Assembly (NCBI GenBank): GCA_009917555.1
Contig: QZDX01000013.1
Location: 59,363 to 123,362, forward strand
DNA: 64,000 nucleotides
Reading direction: 5' to 3'
Source: a bacterium 1XD21-13
GTDB taxonomy: Bacteria; Bacillota; Clostridia; Lachnospirales; Lachnospiraceae
Part shown: positions 52,453 through 62,874 of the stretch, piece after piece
How the letters are laid out: every line of letters begins with the position of its first letter
How positions within the stretch are numbered: position 1 is the first letter of the stretch
Made by a program: the position numbers and the translations under genes
Notes under the pieces: model-generated
What the model was told of the DNA's origin: nothing
Seen by the model: the letters and a program-made list of their open reading frames with translations, nothing else
The model's database searches: none

Positions 52453-55062
52453 TTATTTGGCTATCAGGCCCAGGGCCTTGACCAGTTCTAAGGCTGCTAT
52501 CGGGAAGAGTGCCAGGGTAAGGCCGGTTCCGTACATGCCTAAGGGCAGGGTTGTCAGGCCGAATATCTGGGTCAAAGGCGGAATAAAGAGGACGCCGGCC
52601 ATGAGCAGGATGGAAACCAGGGCTGCCAGGTTTAGCCTTTGGTTGGTGAAGATTCCCGTTTTCAGGAGGGATTTGGCTGATCGCATGTTAAAGGCATGGA
52701 GGATCTGGCTGAAGCCCAGGACGAAAAAGGCCATGGTCCGGCCTGCTTTTAAGCCCCCGGAGGAGCTGCAGCCAATGTAAAAGGCAGCCAGGGATAAGAG
52801 ACCGAACATGATTCCCTGGAGAATGACCTGGATACCTAAGCCGTGGGCGAAGATTCCCTCTTCTTTTGGCCTTGGGGGTGTGTCCATAACACTGTCCTCC
52901 ACAGGCTCCATACCCAGAGCAATGGCTGGCAGGCTGTCGGTGACCAGGTTGATCCATAAAAGCTGCATGGATAATAGGGGAGATACTTTAAAAAACAGCA
53001 TGGAGCAAAATACCAGGAGGACTTCTCCAATGTTGGTTCCTAATAGAAAGCCCACGGTTTTGCGGATGTTGTTGTAGATCCCTCTGCCCTCCCGGACAGC
53101 TGCTACGATGGTGGCAAAGTTGTCGTCTTGGAGTGTCATGTCGGCGGCTCCCTTTGCCACGTCTGTGCCGGTGATTCCCATGGCGCAGCCGATGTCGGCG
53201 GCTTTCAGGGCCGGGGCGTCGTTTACACCGTCCCCGGTCATGGATACAATCTTTCCTTTTTTCTGCCATGCCTTTACCACCCGGATTTTGTCTTCCGGGG
53301 ACACACGGGCGTAGACGGAGATGCTTTCCAGCTTTTTGTCAAATTCCTCCTCTGACATGGCTTTCAGTTCTGATCCGGTGAGGGCCTGCTGGTTTCCTTC
53401 CAGAATGCCCAACTGCTCTGCTATGGCGGAGGCGGTAATCACATGGTCGCCGGTGATCATAATGGGACGGATTCCAGCCTGTTTGCAGACTGTTACCGCC
53501 TGCCTCGCCTCCTCCCTCGGCGGATCGATCATACCTACCAGTCCCAGAAAGGTTAAATTTTGCTCTAAGGCTTCACTGGTCAGCTCTTCTGGTTCTTTGT
53601 CCAGGGTACGGTAGGCGATGGCCAGGACCCTGAGAGCTTGGGAGCTCATCTGCTGAGTGATGGCGGCGGCTTTTTCCAGGTCGCCCTGAACGCAGCGCTT
53701 CGAGAGCATGTCAAAGGCTCCCTTGGTGATGGCTGTGATTTTGCCGTCTATGGTCTGGACAGTGGTCATGAGCTTTCGGTCGGAATCAAAAGGAATCTCA
53801 CCTGTGCGGGGATATTTGGCTTTGATTTCTTCCTGGAAAATGCCGTTTTTGTGGGCAGCAGACAGAATGCTGGTTTCGGTGGGATCGCCTATATGGATCT
53901 CTCTTCCCTCCTCAAAGCCCAGGGAACCGTTGCAGCAGAGGGCTCCATACAAGAGCAGCTGTTGGATTTCGGGAGTATTTTCGGCGGTGATTGCCTCGGT
54001 GTCCTTTTCTCCATTCACAAATGCCTGGGTTAAGGTCATTTTGTTCTGAGTCAGTGTGCCTGTTTTGTCAGAGCAGATCACGGAGGTGGAGCCTAATGTT
54101 TCTACAGCTGGAAGCTTTTTTACAATGGCGTTTCGCTTTGCCATGCGCTCTACGCCGATGGAGAGGACAATGGTTACAATCACCGGAAGTCCCTCCGGGA
54201 TGGCGGATACGGCCAGGGATACGGCGGTCATAAAGATTTCCATAACCTGTATGCCTCCTGCAAGGCCCATGACAAAGATGATGGCGCAGATGATGAGGGC
54301 CAAGGCTCCCATGTATTTTCCTAGCTGGGCAAGCTTTTGCTGGAGAGGGGTCTCGACCTCCCTCTCACCCTCCAGCATACCGGCAATTTTGCCCATCTGG
54401 GTGCTCATGCCGGTTTCCGTTACGATAGCTGTTGCAGTTCCGTAGACGACGCTGCAGCCGGAATAGATGCAGTTCGTCCGATCACCCAGGGGTGCATCTA
54501 TTGGCAGAATGGCCTCTGCGTCCTTTTCCGCAGGAACAGATTCTCCTGTGAGGGCAGATTCCTCGGATTTCAGGCTGAAGGAGGTGAGAAGTCTTGCGTC
54601 AGCCGGGACAAAATCCCCTGCTTCCAGCTTGATGATATCGCCGGGAACCAGGGCGGTGGCATCAATGACCTGTTCCTGCCCGTCACGCAGGACACGGGCG
54701 TGGGGAGCGGCCATACGCATCAATGCTTCCAGGGAACGCTCGGCTTTGTTTTCCTGGATGACACCCATGATTGCATTTAATACAACGATCAGCAGGATGA
54801 GCAGGGGCTCAAAAAAGGCGGAGCTGTCCTGCTCGGACAAGGCTACAAAGAAAGATACGGCTGCTGCGGCTAAAAGGATCAGTACCATGACGTCCTTGAA
54901 CTGTTCCAGGAATTTTACCAGGAGGGATTTTTTCCTGGCTTCCTTCAGGCGGTTTTCGCCGTATTCTTTGAGGCGCTTCCCTGCTTCGCTGTTGGTCAGA
55001 CCCTGGGGGGTGGTTTTTAATTGCAGTTGTAATTCTTCTATAGTTTGGCTGTGGCTGTTCAT
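52453..55062 (-). CDS. P-type cation ATPase, Ca2+/Mn2+ type (P2A-like)
   Basis: An 869-residue P-type ATPase: ALTGESVPAEK actuator loop, AVSAIPEGLPVIVTIVLSIG (M4 ion site with PEGLP), SDKTGTLTQNKM phosphorylation Asp, MTGDGVNDAPALK hinge, and six C-terminal segments. This class exports Ca2+ or Mn2+. The start MNSHSQ follows AGGAGG by nine bases; the frame upstream enters a repeat element. It is downstream of mntP and its Mn riboswitch on the same strand, favouring a Mn2+ role. Confidence 0.93.
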   Translation of the reverse strand: MNSHSQTIEELQLQLKTTPQGLTNSEAGKRLKEYGENRLKEARKKSLLVKFLEQFKDVMVLILLAAAAVSFFVALSEQDSSAFFEPLLILLIVVLNAIMGVIQENKAERSLEALMRMAAPHARVLRDGQEQVIDATALVPGDIIKLEAGDFVPADARLLTSFSLKSEESALTGESVPAEKDAEAILPIDAPLGDRTNCIYSGCSVVYGTATAIVTETGMSTQMGKIAGMLEGEREVETPLQQKLAQLGKYMGALALIICAIIFVMGLAGGIQVMEIFMTAVSLAVSAIPEGLPVIVTIVLSIGVERMAKRNAIVKKLPAVETLGSTSVICSDKTGTLTQNKMTLTQAFVNGEKDTEAITAENTPEIQQLLLYGALCCNGSLGFEEGREIHIGDPTETSILSAAHKNGIFQEEIKAKYPRTGEIPFDSDRKLMTTVQTIDGKITAITKGAFDMLSKRCVQGDLEKAAAITQQMSSQALRVLAIAYRTLDKEPEELTSEALEQNLTFLGLVGMIDPPREEARQAVTVCKQAGIRPIMITGDHVITASAIAEQLGILEGNQQALTGSELKAMSEEEFDKKLESISVYARVSPEDKIRVVKAWQKKGKIVSMTGDGVNDAPALKAADIGCAMGITGTDVAKGAADMTLQDDNFATIVAAVREGRGIYNNIRKTVGFLLGTNIGEVLLVFCSMLFFKVSPLLSMQLLWINLVTDSLPAIALGMEPVEDSVMDTPPRPKEEGIFAHGLGIQVILQGIMFGLLSLAAFYIGCSSSGGLKAGRTMAFFVLGFSQILHAFNMRSAKSLLKTGIFTNQRLNLAALVSILLMAGVLFIPPLTQIFGLTTLPLGMYGTGLTLALFPIAALELVKALGLIAK

Positions 55063-55083
55063 GCGTGATGTCCTCCTGTTCCA

Positions 55084-55195
55084 GTTCCGCACCCTCCCCG
55101 GCAGTACCACTCATCTAGAAAGAATTCCGGTCTCAAAAGCATGCGCCCGTAATTCTTTCTGGCACTTCAAGGGAGGCTGCTGTTTCCAGTTCCTC
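55084..55195. repeat. nested-hairpin repeat (family I) between mntP and the ATPase gene
   Basis: Begins GTTCCGCA. An inner 10-bp stem (55117-55126 with 55151-55160) encloses a loop containing GCATGCGCCCGT; a CCCTCCC/GGGAGG outer pairing surrounds it. The arms differ from those of the other copies. Confidence 0.7.
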
Positions 55196-55196
55196 T

Positions 55197-55781
55197 TTAC
55201 CCTATTATTCCCAAATGCTCCAATAAAATTTTCATTCCCATATAAATTAGAATGATTCCGCCGGCAAACTCGGCTTTTGACTTCCATTTGCTGCCAAATA
55301 TGTTTCCGATTCGGATGCCTGCCCCAGAGATCAGAAAAGTGATAACTCCGATAAAGGTGATGGCCGGAAGAATCTCTACCTGGAGAAATGCCAGGGTTAC
55401 CCCTATGGCCAGGGCGTCTATACTGGTGGCAATGGCCAGTGGAAGCATGGCTTTCAAGGAGAACGGGGCTTGGCCGTTCTCGGTGGCGCAGGTCGGGCAG
55501 TCTTCTTCTGCACTTCTGGCTTCCCGGATCATGTTGATGCCGATGATGCCCAGGAGGATGAAAGCGATCCAGTGGTCAATGCTGGTAATGTATTCTTTAA
55601 ATTGTACTCCCAGCAGAAAGCCCAGCAGGGGCATGAATGCCTGGAAGCCTCCAAAATAAATTCCGGCTGTGCAGCACTCCCGCATGCCTGCTTTGGGTAC
55701 ACACAGACCCTTGCAGATGGATACGGCAAAGGCGTCCATAGACAGGCCCACGGCCAGTACAAATAGTTCAGGTAAGCTCAT
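55197..55781 (-). CDS. mntP: manganese efflux pump MntP
   Basis: A 194-residue exporter with six membrane segments and the paired acidic motifs [13 protein letters not shown] and [11 protein letters not shown], each with the Asp required in this family; an SGAGIRIG stretch lies near the C terminus. Ribosome site AGGAGG. Expression is probably switched on by Mn2+ through the yybP-ykoY leader upstream. Confidence 0.95.
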   Translation of the reverse strand: MSLPELFVLAVGLSMDAFAVSICKGLCVPKAGMRECCTAGIYFGGFQAFMPLLGFLLGVQFKEYITSIDHWIAFILLGIIGINMIREARSAEEDCPTCATENGQAPFSLKAMLPLAIATSIDALAIGVTLAFLQVEILPAITFIGVITFLISGAGIRIGNIFGSKWKSKAEFAGGIILIYMGMKILLEHLGIIG

Positions 55782-55798
55782 ACCTTTTTCCTCCTATT

Positions 55799-55905
55799 CC
55801 AGTTCCGTAATACCCCTCCCCGTACACCTGTATGAAATCAATTCCCAGTCACAAAAACTGTGCCTGTAAATTGATTTGTGCACTGTGAGGGATATTACTG
55901 TTTTA
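55799..55905. repeat. nested-hairpin repeat (family I) in the mntP leader
   Basis: Begins GTTCCGTA. The outer stem 55807-55818/55887-55898 and inner stem 55835-55843/55869-55877 are visible. It starts 18 bases upstream of the mntP start. It is followed at 55912-55944 by a fragment of the other subtype (GCACTAAAGGGTAAAGTCAC). Confidence 0.75.
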
Positions 55906-55953
55906 AGTCGTTGCACGACAGCACTAAAGGGTAAAGTCACAAAGGCACTTTTG

Positions 55954-55998
55954 TAAAAAAAGAAAGACCTATCCACAGTTTTTCTCTGTAGATAAGTC
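55954..55998 (-). terminator. riboswitch expression-platform terminator
   Basis: GACTTATCTACAG pairs with CTGTGGATAGGTC (two mismatches/G-T) around a short loop, followed on the minus strand by TTTCTTTTTTT. It directly follows the yybP-ykoY aptamer. Confidence 0.8.
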
Positions 55999-56014
55999 TC
56001 GTCGTTTCAAACAA

Positions 56015-56095
56015 AACCAGGTCTTGCGACCATGATGTTGATCTTGTTACGTCCTGCTCTCCAATAGCCCCAGGCCGCCAACTACTCCCTTATAG
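56015..56095 (-). ncRNA. yybP-ykoY family Mn2+ riboswitch aptamer
   Basis: On the minus strand the RNA reads AAGGGAGTAG at the 5' side, AACAAGATCAACATC in the middle and GGTCGCAAGACC at the 3' side, the conserved blocks of this aptamer. The family senses Mn2+ and controls mntP and P-type ATPase genes. Placement upstream of mntP with an intrinsic terminator between supports it strongly. Confidence 0.88.
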
Positions 56096-56120
56096 CTCAT
56101 ATGTATTGGTGTTTTGATGT

Positions 56121-56149
56121 ATCTTACTATATTTTGGCAGGAAAGGCAA
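56121..56149 (-). promoter_or_regulatory. promoter of the mntP riboswitch RNA
   Basis: TTGCCT and TAAGAT spaced 17 bases on the minus strand, about 25 bases ahead of the aptamer. Confidence 0.65.
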
Positions 56150-56158
56150 GAAGAATTT

Positions 56159-57025
56159 TTACGAGCGCTTTAAAAGCTCCTCTATGGCATAAGCCACACC
56201 AAGCTCCACATTGGATCTTGTAACATATTTCGCCTTATTTTTGAGCTCCGCGTCTGCGTTGCCCATAGCTATGGTAGCGCCAAAGTCCATGGCCAGCATG
56301 GATTCGTCATTCCTACTGTCCCCGAAGACCATGACCTCCTCTATCCGATAGCCCAGGGATTCAATATACGCCTTCAACACCGGCCCCTTCTGAGCACGGA
56401 CATCCGTAATCTCCAGATTGGTGGGAAAGGAGGAAGACACGGCGAGGTTCTTATGCTCCGCCAGCTCCCCGTCGATCCGGCCAAGCATCACCCTGTCGTC
56501 GGAAAAGAGAAGGATCTTGTATACCGACACATCCGCATCCCTCAGTTCCCGAAAATCACTGACTATTTTTGTGGTATCCATCCGCTCGCCCAGCATCTGC
56601 TCCCTCTGACGCTCGCTCACGCCCATTTTCGAAAAATAGGAATTCAGCCGTGCCTGGGTCTGCCGCTCTATCTCTTCATAAGCGCCAATCTGATAATCAT
56701 ACGTATCCGTGCCGAAAATAACCGATACGGGGTATTTCTTAAGAACATCATAAACCTCCTGGCACAGCTCCATGCTCATGGGGACCTGGCTTACAATCTC
56801 CTGCCTGCTGTTGCGGACCTCCGCGCCGCTGCACAGGATGTAATCGCAGGTCACACTGACATTTTCCAGATCCTTCATGGCACCGCGAAAATTTCTTCCG
56901 GTTGTGACGATAAAACGGATTCCCGCCGTGCAGGCCCGCTTCACAGCCGCCAGTGTCTCCGGCGCCATTTTGCTGTCGCTTCCGAATAGGGTGCCGTCCA
57001 GGTCACTTGCAATTACTTTTATCAT
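56159..57025 (-). CDS. Cof-type HAD family hydrolase
   Basis: A 288-residue HAD phosphatase with ASDLDGTLFGSD, VTTGRNFRG, a conserved Lys in QKGPVLKAY and FGDSRNDESM. The type II cap lies between residues ~85 and 195. Substrate unknown. Own promoter upstream; the gene stands alone between mntP and the decayed beta-glucoside locus. Confidence 0.92.
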   Translation of the reverse strand: MIKVIASDLDGTLFGSDSKMAPETLAAVKRACTAGIRFIVTTGRNFRGAMKDLENVSVTCDYILCSGAEVRNSRQEIVSQVPMSMELCQEVYDVLKKYPVSVIFGTDTYDYQIGAYEEIERQTQARLNSYFSKMGVSERQREQMLGERMDTTKIVSDFRELRDADVSVYKILLFSDDRVMLGRIDGELAEHKNLAVSSSFPTNLEITDVRAQKGPVLKAYIESLGYRIEEVMVFGDSRNDESMLAMDFGATIAMGNADAELKNKAKYVTRSNVELGVAYAIEELLKRS

Positions 57026-57067
57026 GGGGGTTCCTCTCTTTCCTTCTTGTAAAATGATATCTGTCCA

Positions 57068-57097
57068 ATCCTATCACACCCTTGACGATAAAGTCAA
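57068..57097 (-). promoter_or_regulatory. promoter for the HAD gene
   Basis: TTGACT and TAGGAT with an 18-base spacer on the minus strand, about 43 bases upstream of the start. The rest of 57026-57216 shows no gene. Confidence 0.5.
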
Positions 57098-57216
57098 CAC
57101 CATTCTTTACAGCCTTTGCAATTCCCAGGTTTACACCTTCCGAATATCCCAAGTCATCGGAGCGAATCAAAATCTATCTTCTCATAATTGGTCTCCCTGC
57201 CCTTTCGAGTTTATCC

Positions 57217-58745
<1,529 letters not shown>

Positions 58746-58987
58746 CCTGATATCAAAACATGTTTGTTTTATTTTTGCAACACTTTTTTCGTTTATTTGT
58801 CCGTTTTCGCGCTTTTTCGCAATTTTTATGTGGTTTTTTGTAACATTTGTCCAATTATTCTTCTTGTTTTTCAGCCAGGCAAAGATTTAATCCTTGCTTT
58901 TTTGAAGCATTTGTGGACATTTGTTCATTTTTATGCTATCATTAGGGATATCTTTTCAGAATTTTCGAAAATCAGGAGGATTAAGCT
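58746..58987. other. AT-rich divergent intergenic region
   Basis: No gene seen. It separates the decayed PTS genes from the RpiR fragment and presumably held their divergent promoters. Confidence 0.4.
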
Positions 58988-59380
58988 ATGAACGTAATTG
59001 CAAAGCTGCAGGAAATTTTACCGGATCTCTCTAAAAACGAACGGCGGATTGCGGATTATTTTTTGCAGCATCCGAAAAATATAGATGAATATTCCAGTGA
59101 AGCCATTGCCGCTATCTGCGGCGCCAGCAGAAGCACGATCATCCGTCTCTGTCATAAGCTGGGATACCGCGGCTATTCGGAATTTAAATATGCTCTGCTC
59201 CATGAACAGGAGCAAGTGTCCCCGGCTCCTGGCTTTTCCTTTCTCCCTGCCGCCTCTGCGGATGATGTGTTTTATCCCCAATTAGGTGTAAAAACTCTGC
59301 TCGATGGCGGGCGGCGGCGTACAAAAAATCTATATGGTGTTGTTAAGAGAACCGTCCCGGCGGGACAGGTCAGGCAGTGA
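58988..59380 (+). pseudogene. RpiR family regulator, truncated by insertion
   Basis: ATG follows AGGAGG by eight bases. The first ~95 residues are a normal RpiR helix-turn-helix domain (LSKNERRIADYFLQHP, AICGASRSTIIRLCHKLGY). After about residue 97 the sequence no longer resembles RpiR, the SIS sugar-binding domain is absent, and the frame ends inside the recombinase gene's 3' region. It likely regulated the adjacent beta-glucoside genes. Confidence 0.88.
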
Positions 59381-61040
59381 CCTGTTCCACCTCCGGGATG
59401 GGTTTGAGATTAAAATGAATTTCGATAGAAATGTGTCTTGTTTTATTTTCGTCAATGCGCTCATGCACGACGATTTCTTTGATTAAGCGGTTGAGGGTGG
59501 CTGCGTCCAGCTCTGTGATGTTGGCGTATTCCTGAATGGCTTCCACCCATTGTTTTGCGTCATTGGCAAGCTGGACTTCATCGGACAGCCGCTTCCTGCC
59601 CTCGGACACTTTTGTTTTAAGCTCCGTCTGCTCGGTCTGTGTCCTTTCCAGCATGGTGTTGAAGTTCTGCTCACTGATACGCCCTGCAATCATATCCTCA
59701 TAAAGCCGCATTACCATTTTGTCCAGAACCTCAATCCGTTCCTCGTCCCTTGTAAGGGAGCGTTCCATTGCTTCCCGCTGTTCCCGCTGCTCGGCTTCAC
59801 AGGTATTGGTCAGGCGGTCGGCAACCGCTTCCCCGTCCATCAGGGCAGCTCTGGCACATTCCCGTATTTTCCGCAGCACATGGCTGTAAAGGGTGTCATA
59901 ATCAATCCGGTGCTGGGTGCAGTGGTTCTTTCCAAAGGCATTGTAGGTTTTGCAGGAGTATATCCGCTGGGGATGTTTTGCGTTTGTGTAGCGTATCGTC
60001 AGCGACTTCCCACACTCGCCGCATTTTAGCAGTCCGGCAAACAGGCTGATTTCATTGGTCTGCCCCGGACGCTGGCGGGATTTCAGCTTGTTCTGCACAA
60101 TGTCAAAACTCATGCGGTCAATCAGCGGTTCATGCTGTCCCTCCACCACAATCCAGTCCTCCGGCTTCTTTTCCCCAATCGTGCCGATTTTGAAGCGGTA
60201 GTCTTTTTTCTGGGAAGCAATCGCCCCGGTGTAGACGGGATTCATCAAAAGGTCTTTGATAACGGAGAAGTCCCACATATACCGCCCGTTTTCCGGGTCT
60301 TTCTTTTCCCATTTGGTGCGGGTATTGCGAAGCCCCCGTTCCCGGTTCCACCATGTGGGGCAGGGGATTTTTTCTTCCTCCAGCCGTCTGCGGATATAGT
60401 TCGGACCATGACCGTTCAGGGCATATCCGAAAATCAGCCGCACAATCGGGGCGGTTTCCTCGTCAATGAGCAGATGGTTTTTGTCCTCCGGGTCTTTCCG
60501 ATACCCAAACGGGGCAAGACACCCGGTAAACTGTCCTTTCTGCGCTTTCAGAAGATAAGAGGAATGGACTTTCTTGGAAATATCCTTGCTGTACATCTCG
60601 TTCAGGATATTCTTGAACGGGGCAATATCGTTGTTATCCCGCAGGGTGTCGATACCGTCATTCATGGCGATATAGCGGACACCGTTTCTTGGGAAAAAGT
60701 CCTCAATCAAATGCCCGGTTTGCAGATAGTTCCGCCCCAGTCGGCTGAGGTCTTTCGTGATGACAAGGTTGATTTGCCTGCGCTCAATGGCTCTCAACAT
60801 TCTCTGTAAATCAGGACGCTCCATATTAAGACCTGTGAAGCCATCGTCCTGATAGACTGCCACAACCTCCCATCCCTGCTTTTCGCAGTATTTTTCCAGC
60901 ATATCACGCTGGTTTGCGATACTGGCACTTTCGCCTTGCAGGTCATCGTCCTTTGACAGTCTGCAATAGACCGCTGCACGATAGCCCCCGGCAAGTGCCG
61001 AACCGATTGTTCTGTATTCCATTTCGTTCATCATAGCCAT
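59370..61040 (-). CDS. large serine recombinase (site-specific integrase/excisionase)
   Basis: A 556-residue recombinase. Catalytic serine 29 in AVYCRLSKDD; resolvase domain to ~165 with LVITKDLSRLGRNYLQTG; recombinase domain with APFGYRKD; zinc ribbon LLKCGECGKSL plus further Cys; then a coiled-coil C terminus (~390-480). Such enzymes integrate circular elements at short sites without host recombination genes. It is the outermost gene of the element, and appears intact. Confidence 0.96.
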   Translation of the reverse strand: MAMMNEMEYRTIGSALAGGYRAAVYCRLSKDDDLQGESASIANQRDMLEKYCEKQGWEVVAVYQDDGFTGLNMERPDLQRMLRAIERRQINLVITKDLSRLGRNYLQTGHLIEDFFPRNGVRYIAMNDGIDTLRDNNDIAPFKNILNEMYSKDISKKVHSSYLLKAQKGQFTGCLAPFGYRKDPEDKNHLLIDEETAPIVRLIFGYALNGHGPNYIRRRLEEEKIPCPTWWNRERGLRNTRTKWEKKDPENGRYMWDFSVIKDLLMNPVYTGAIASQKKDYRFKIGTIGEKKPEDWIVVEGQHEPLIDRMSFDIVQNKLKSRQRPGQTNEISLFAGLLKCGECGKSLTIRYTNAKHPQRIYSCKTYNAFGKNHCTQHRIDYDTLYSHVLRKIRECARAALMDGEAVADRLTNTCEAEQREQREAMERSLTRDEERIEVLDKMVMRLYEDMIAGRISEQNFNTMLERTQTEQTELKTKVSEGRKRLSDEVQLANDAKQWVEAIQEYANITELDAATLNRLIKEIVVHERIDENKTRHISIEIHFNLKPIPEVEQVTA

Positions 61041-61238
61041 TTACCCACACAATCCAGACGGTATCTGGCTCTTTTGAACCTCATCTTCATTATACTTCAA
61101 ATCTTTCTTTTTAGCAAGATATTCTTTTGAATTTGTCTTTCCATATTTCTGGGAAATCAGGCTGACGAACACATCGGTTGCGTCAAGCTCCCCGTCAAAC
61201 ACAGTAGTCACATGAATCTCTGTTTTGTTTTTTGCCAT
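61041..61238 (-). CDS. TnpW family transposon-encoded protein
   Basis: A 65-residue protein, MAKNKTEIHVTTVFDGELDA then TDVFVSLISQKYG. This short conserved sequence accompanies large serine recombinases in clostridial transposons; function unknown, possibly a recombination directionality helper. It ends exactly where the recombinase begins, so the two are coupled. Confidence 0.88.
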   Translation of the reverse strand: MAKNKTEIHVTTVFDGELDATDVFVSLISQKYGKTNSKEYLAKKKDLKYNEDEVQKSQIPSGLCG

Positions 61239-61479
61239 AGGCAGTTATCCTCCATACATGAAAATAGCCAGACAGAGGGTGTCGGCAACGAAGTCCGGCA
61301 ACGGGCTTCAAAAGACCTTGCAAACAATCTCAATCTGGCGATGGTTACTATTTATATTTTTCTTTTATTTTTCTGTTGTTTTGGTTGTCATAGGGGAGAA
61401 AAGCCCGCAGTTATGGGATTTTCTCCGGCAACCGGCTCGGCAACGGGATAGCAACAGGGTGTGCAACAGGCTGTCATTT
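61239..61479. other. gap with repeated GGCAACGG motifs
   Basis: No gene. CGGCAACG/CCGGCAACGGG-type motifs occur on the plus strand at 61283-61290, 61295-61305, 61425-61435, 61438-61447 and weaker ones to 61470; inverted copies lie in the end of the vapE gene at 61541-61563. Confidence 0.5.
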
Positions 61480-62874
61480 TCAGAATGGAAGCTCCATCTG
61501 TTCTGTGACCTCCACAAAACCGTCCACCATTTTTTCAGACGGGTTGCCGGAGTCCGTTGCCGGGTTTTCACGCTCCCAGCCCTTTTGTCTGCCATATTCT
61601 GAAAACATTCTTGGATTCGGGAAGTACCGCCAGCCGGAAATGCACTGGTTCATAATCTCGTTGATTTCCCGGATTTCCCATTGCTTCGGTTCGTCAAAGG
61701 CATGGTTCAAGGCTTCCTTGTAGAGCTGCTTGGAACAGACCATGCTCCCGGTGTACTTATCAAGATACGCCTGTATCATTCCGGCTTTGGTGTCCTCCGG
61801 CATAAAATCCCGCTGGTGTTCTTTGAGATACCGCTGCATGGCGGGGCTGAAAGCCAGCTTGAACCTGCCGCTTCGGTAAATCTCCATCGCTTCCGCCCAC
61901 ATCTGCTCGATATAGGCTCTGGAAGCGGCTTCGTCCTCCAAAATGTGAACCTCGGCTTGCTCCGGGTACACCATGACGGGGATAAAGCGGCGGTTGCCGG
62001 AACGGTCAAGGGGAAGAAAATCAAGGGCATTGGAAGTGCCGCCAAACACGCACTGACGGGGGCGGTCTGCCGGGTGGGTTTCATAGGGTATCTTGTAAAC
62101 CTCTTTCTGCCGGCTTAAAAATGACTTGATTTCCTCAATGCTCTTGGCGTTTGCGGTTGCCATCATTTCCGACATTTCGATAATCCAGTGACCTTGCAGC
62201 TTGCGGTACACATTGTCATCGTCCAGCTTCCGCAAATCATCGGAGAACCACTCGTCCCGGATTGCCAGCAGACGGAAGAAGGTGGACTTGCCAGCCCCCT
62301 GACCGCCTACCAGACAAAGCATGATTTCAAACTTGCACCCCGGCTGAAAGGCTCGTGAGATTGCACCCAGCAGGAACAGCTTCAACGCTTCATAGGTGTA
62401 ATCGTCTGCGTCAGCCCCCAGAAAGTGCCGCAGGCAGAAGCGGATTCGCTCTGTCCCGTCCCACACAAGGGAACTTAAATAATCCCGGATGGGGTGGTAC
62501 TTGTTTTCATTCGCCACAATCCCGATGGCGTTATCAATCTTTTTCTCATTGGTAAGCCCGTAGGTTTCTTCCAGATAGAGAAGCAGATACTTCATATCTG
62601 TATCGTTCAGGGGGGTGCTTTCCCTGTGGAAGCCGATGGGCTTTATGATGTCCTTGCGGTCAGTCAGGATATTGTATGCGATAGCCCCGGAAAGCAGCGG
62701 GTCACGCTGGAATACAGTCAGGCAGTTCCGTATACTCTGACGGACGCCGCCTTTCTCGGTAGTTTCCAGCCCCTCCTTGATTTCCTCAATGCTCTGGGGT
62801 GGCTGCATGGCGTTCATGGTGTTTTTTAGTTCTTGCTGCGTCTGCGGCGGCAAGCTCTGCCATTCGCTGTTCAA
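61480..62874 (-). CDS. VapE-like (virulence-associated E) replication ATPase
   Basis: A 464-residue protein with a P-loop ATPase domain: LCLVGGQGAGKSTFFRLLA (Walker A), WIIEMSEM (Walker B), then FGGTSNALDFLPLDRSGNRRF, typical of VapE/primase-helicases. It presumably aids replication of the excised element. The start is TTG 62874 within the CHC2 gene (89-base overlap); an ATG at 62817 is an alternative. Confidence 0.9.
   Translation of the reverse strand: MNSEWQSLPPQTQQELKNTMNAMQPPQSIEEIKEGLETTEKGGVRQSIRNCLTVFQRDPLLSGAIAYNILTDRKDIIKPIGFHRESTPLNDTDMKYLLLYLEETYGLTNEKKIDNAIGIVANENKYHPIRDYLSSLVWDGTERIRFCLRHFLGADADDYTYEALKLFLLGAISRAFQPGCKFEIMLCLVGGQGAGKSTFFRLLAIRDEWFSDDLRKLDDDNVYRKLQGHWIIEMSEMMATANAKSIEEIKSFLSRQKEVYKIPYETHPADRPRQCVFGGTSNALDFLPLDRSGNRRFIPVMVYPEQAEVHILEDEAASRAYIEQMWAEAMEIYRSGRFKLAFSPAMQRYLKEHQRDFMPEDTKAGMIQAYLDKYTGSMVCSKQLYKEALNHAFDEPKQWEIREINEIMNQCISGWRYFPNPRMFSEYGRQKGWERENPATDSGNPSEKMVDGFVEVTEQMELPF

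Noticed and set aside
54467..55255. Long plus-strand open frame of 262 codons
   Set aside because: It is antisense to the P-type ATPase and repeat, with low-complexity Ser/Arg-rich translation and no ribosome site.
60132..60809. Plus-strand open frame of 225 codons inside the recombinase
   Set aside because: Exact antisense of conserved recombinase domains; a coding shadow.
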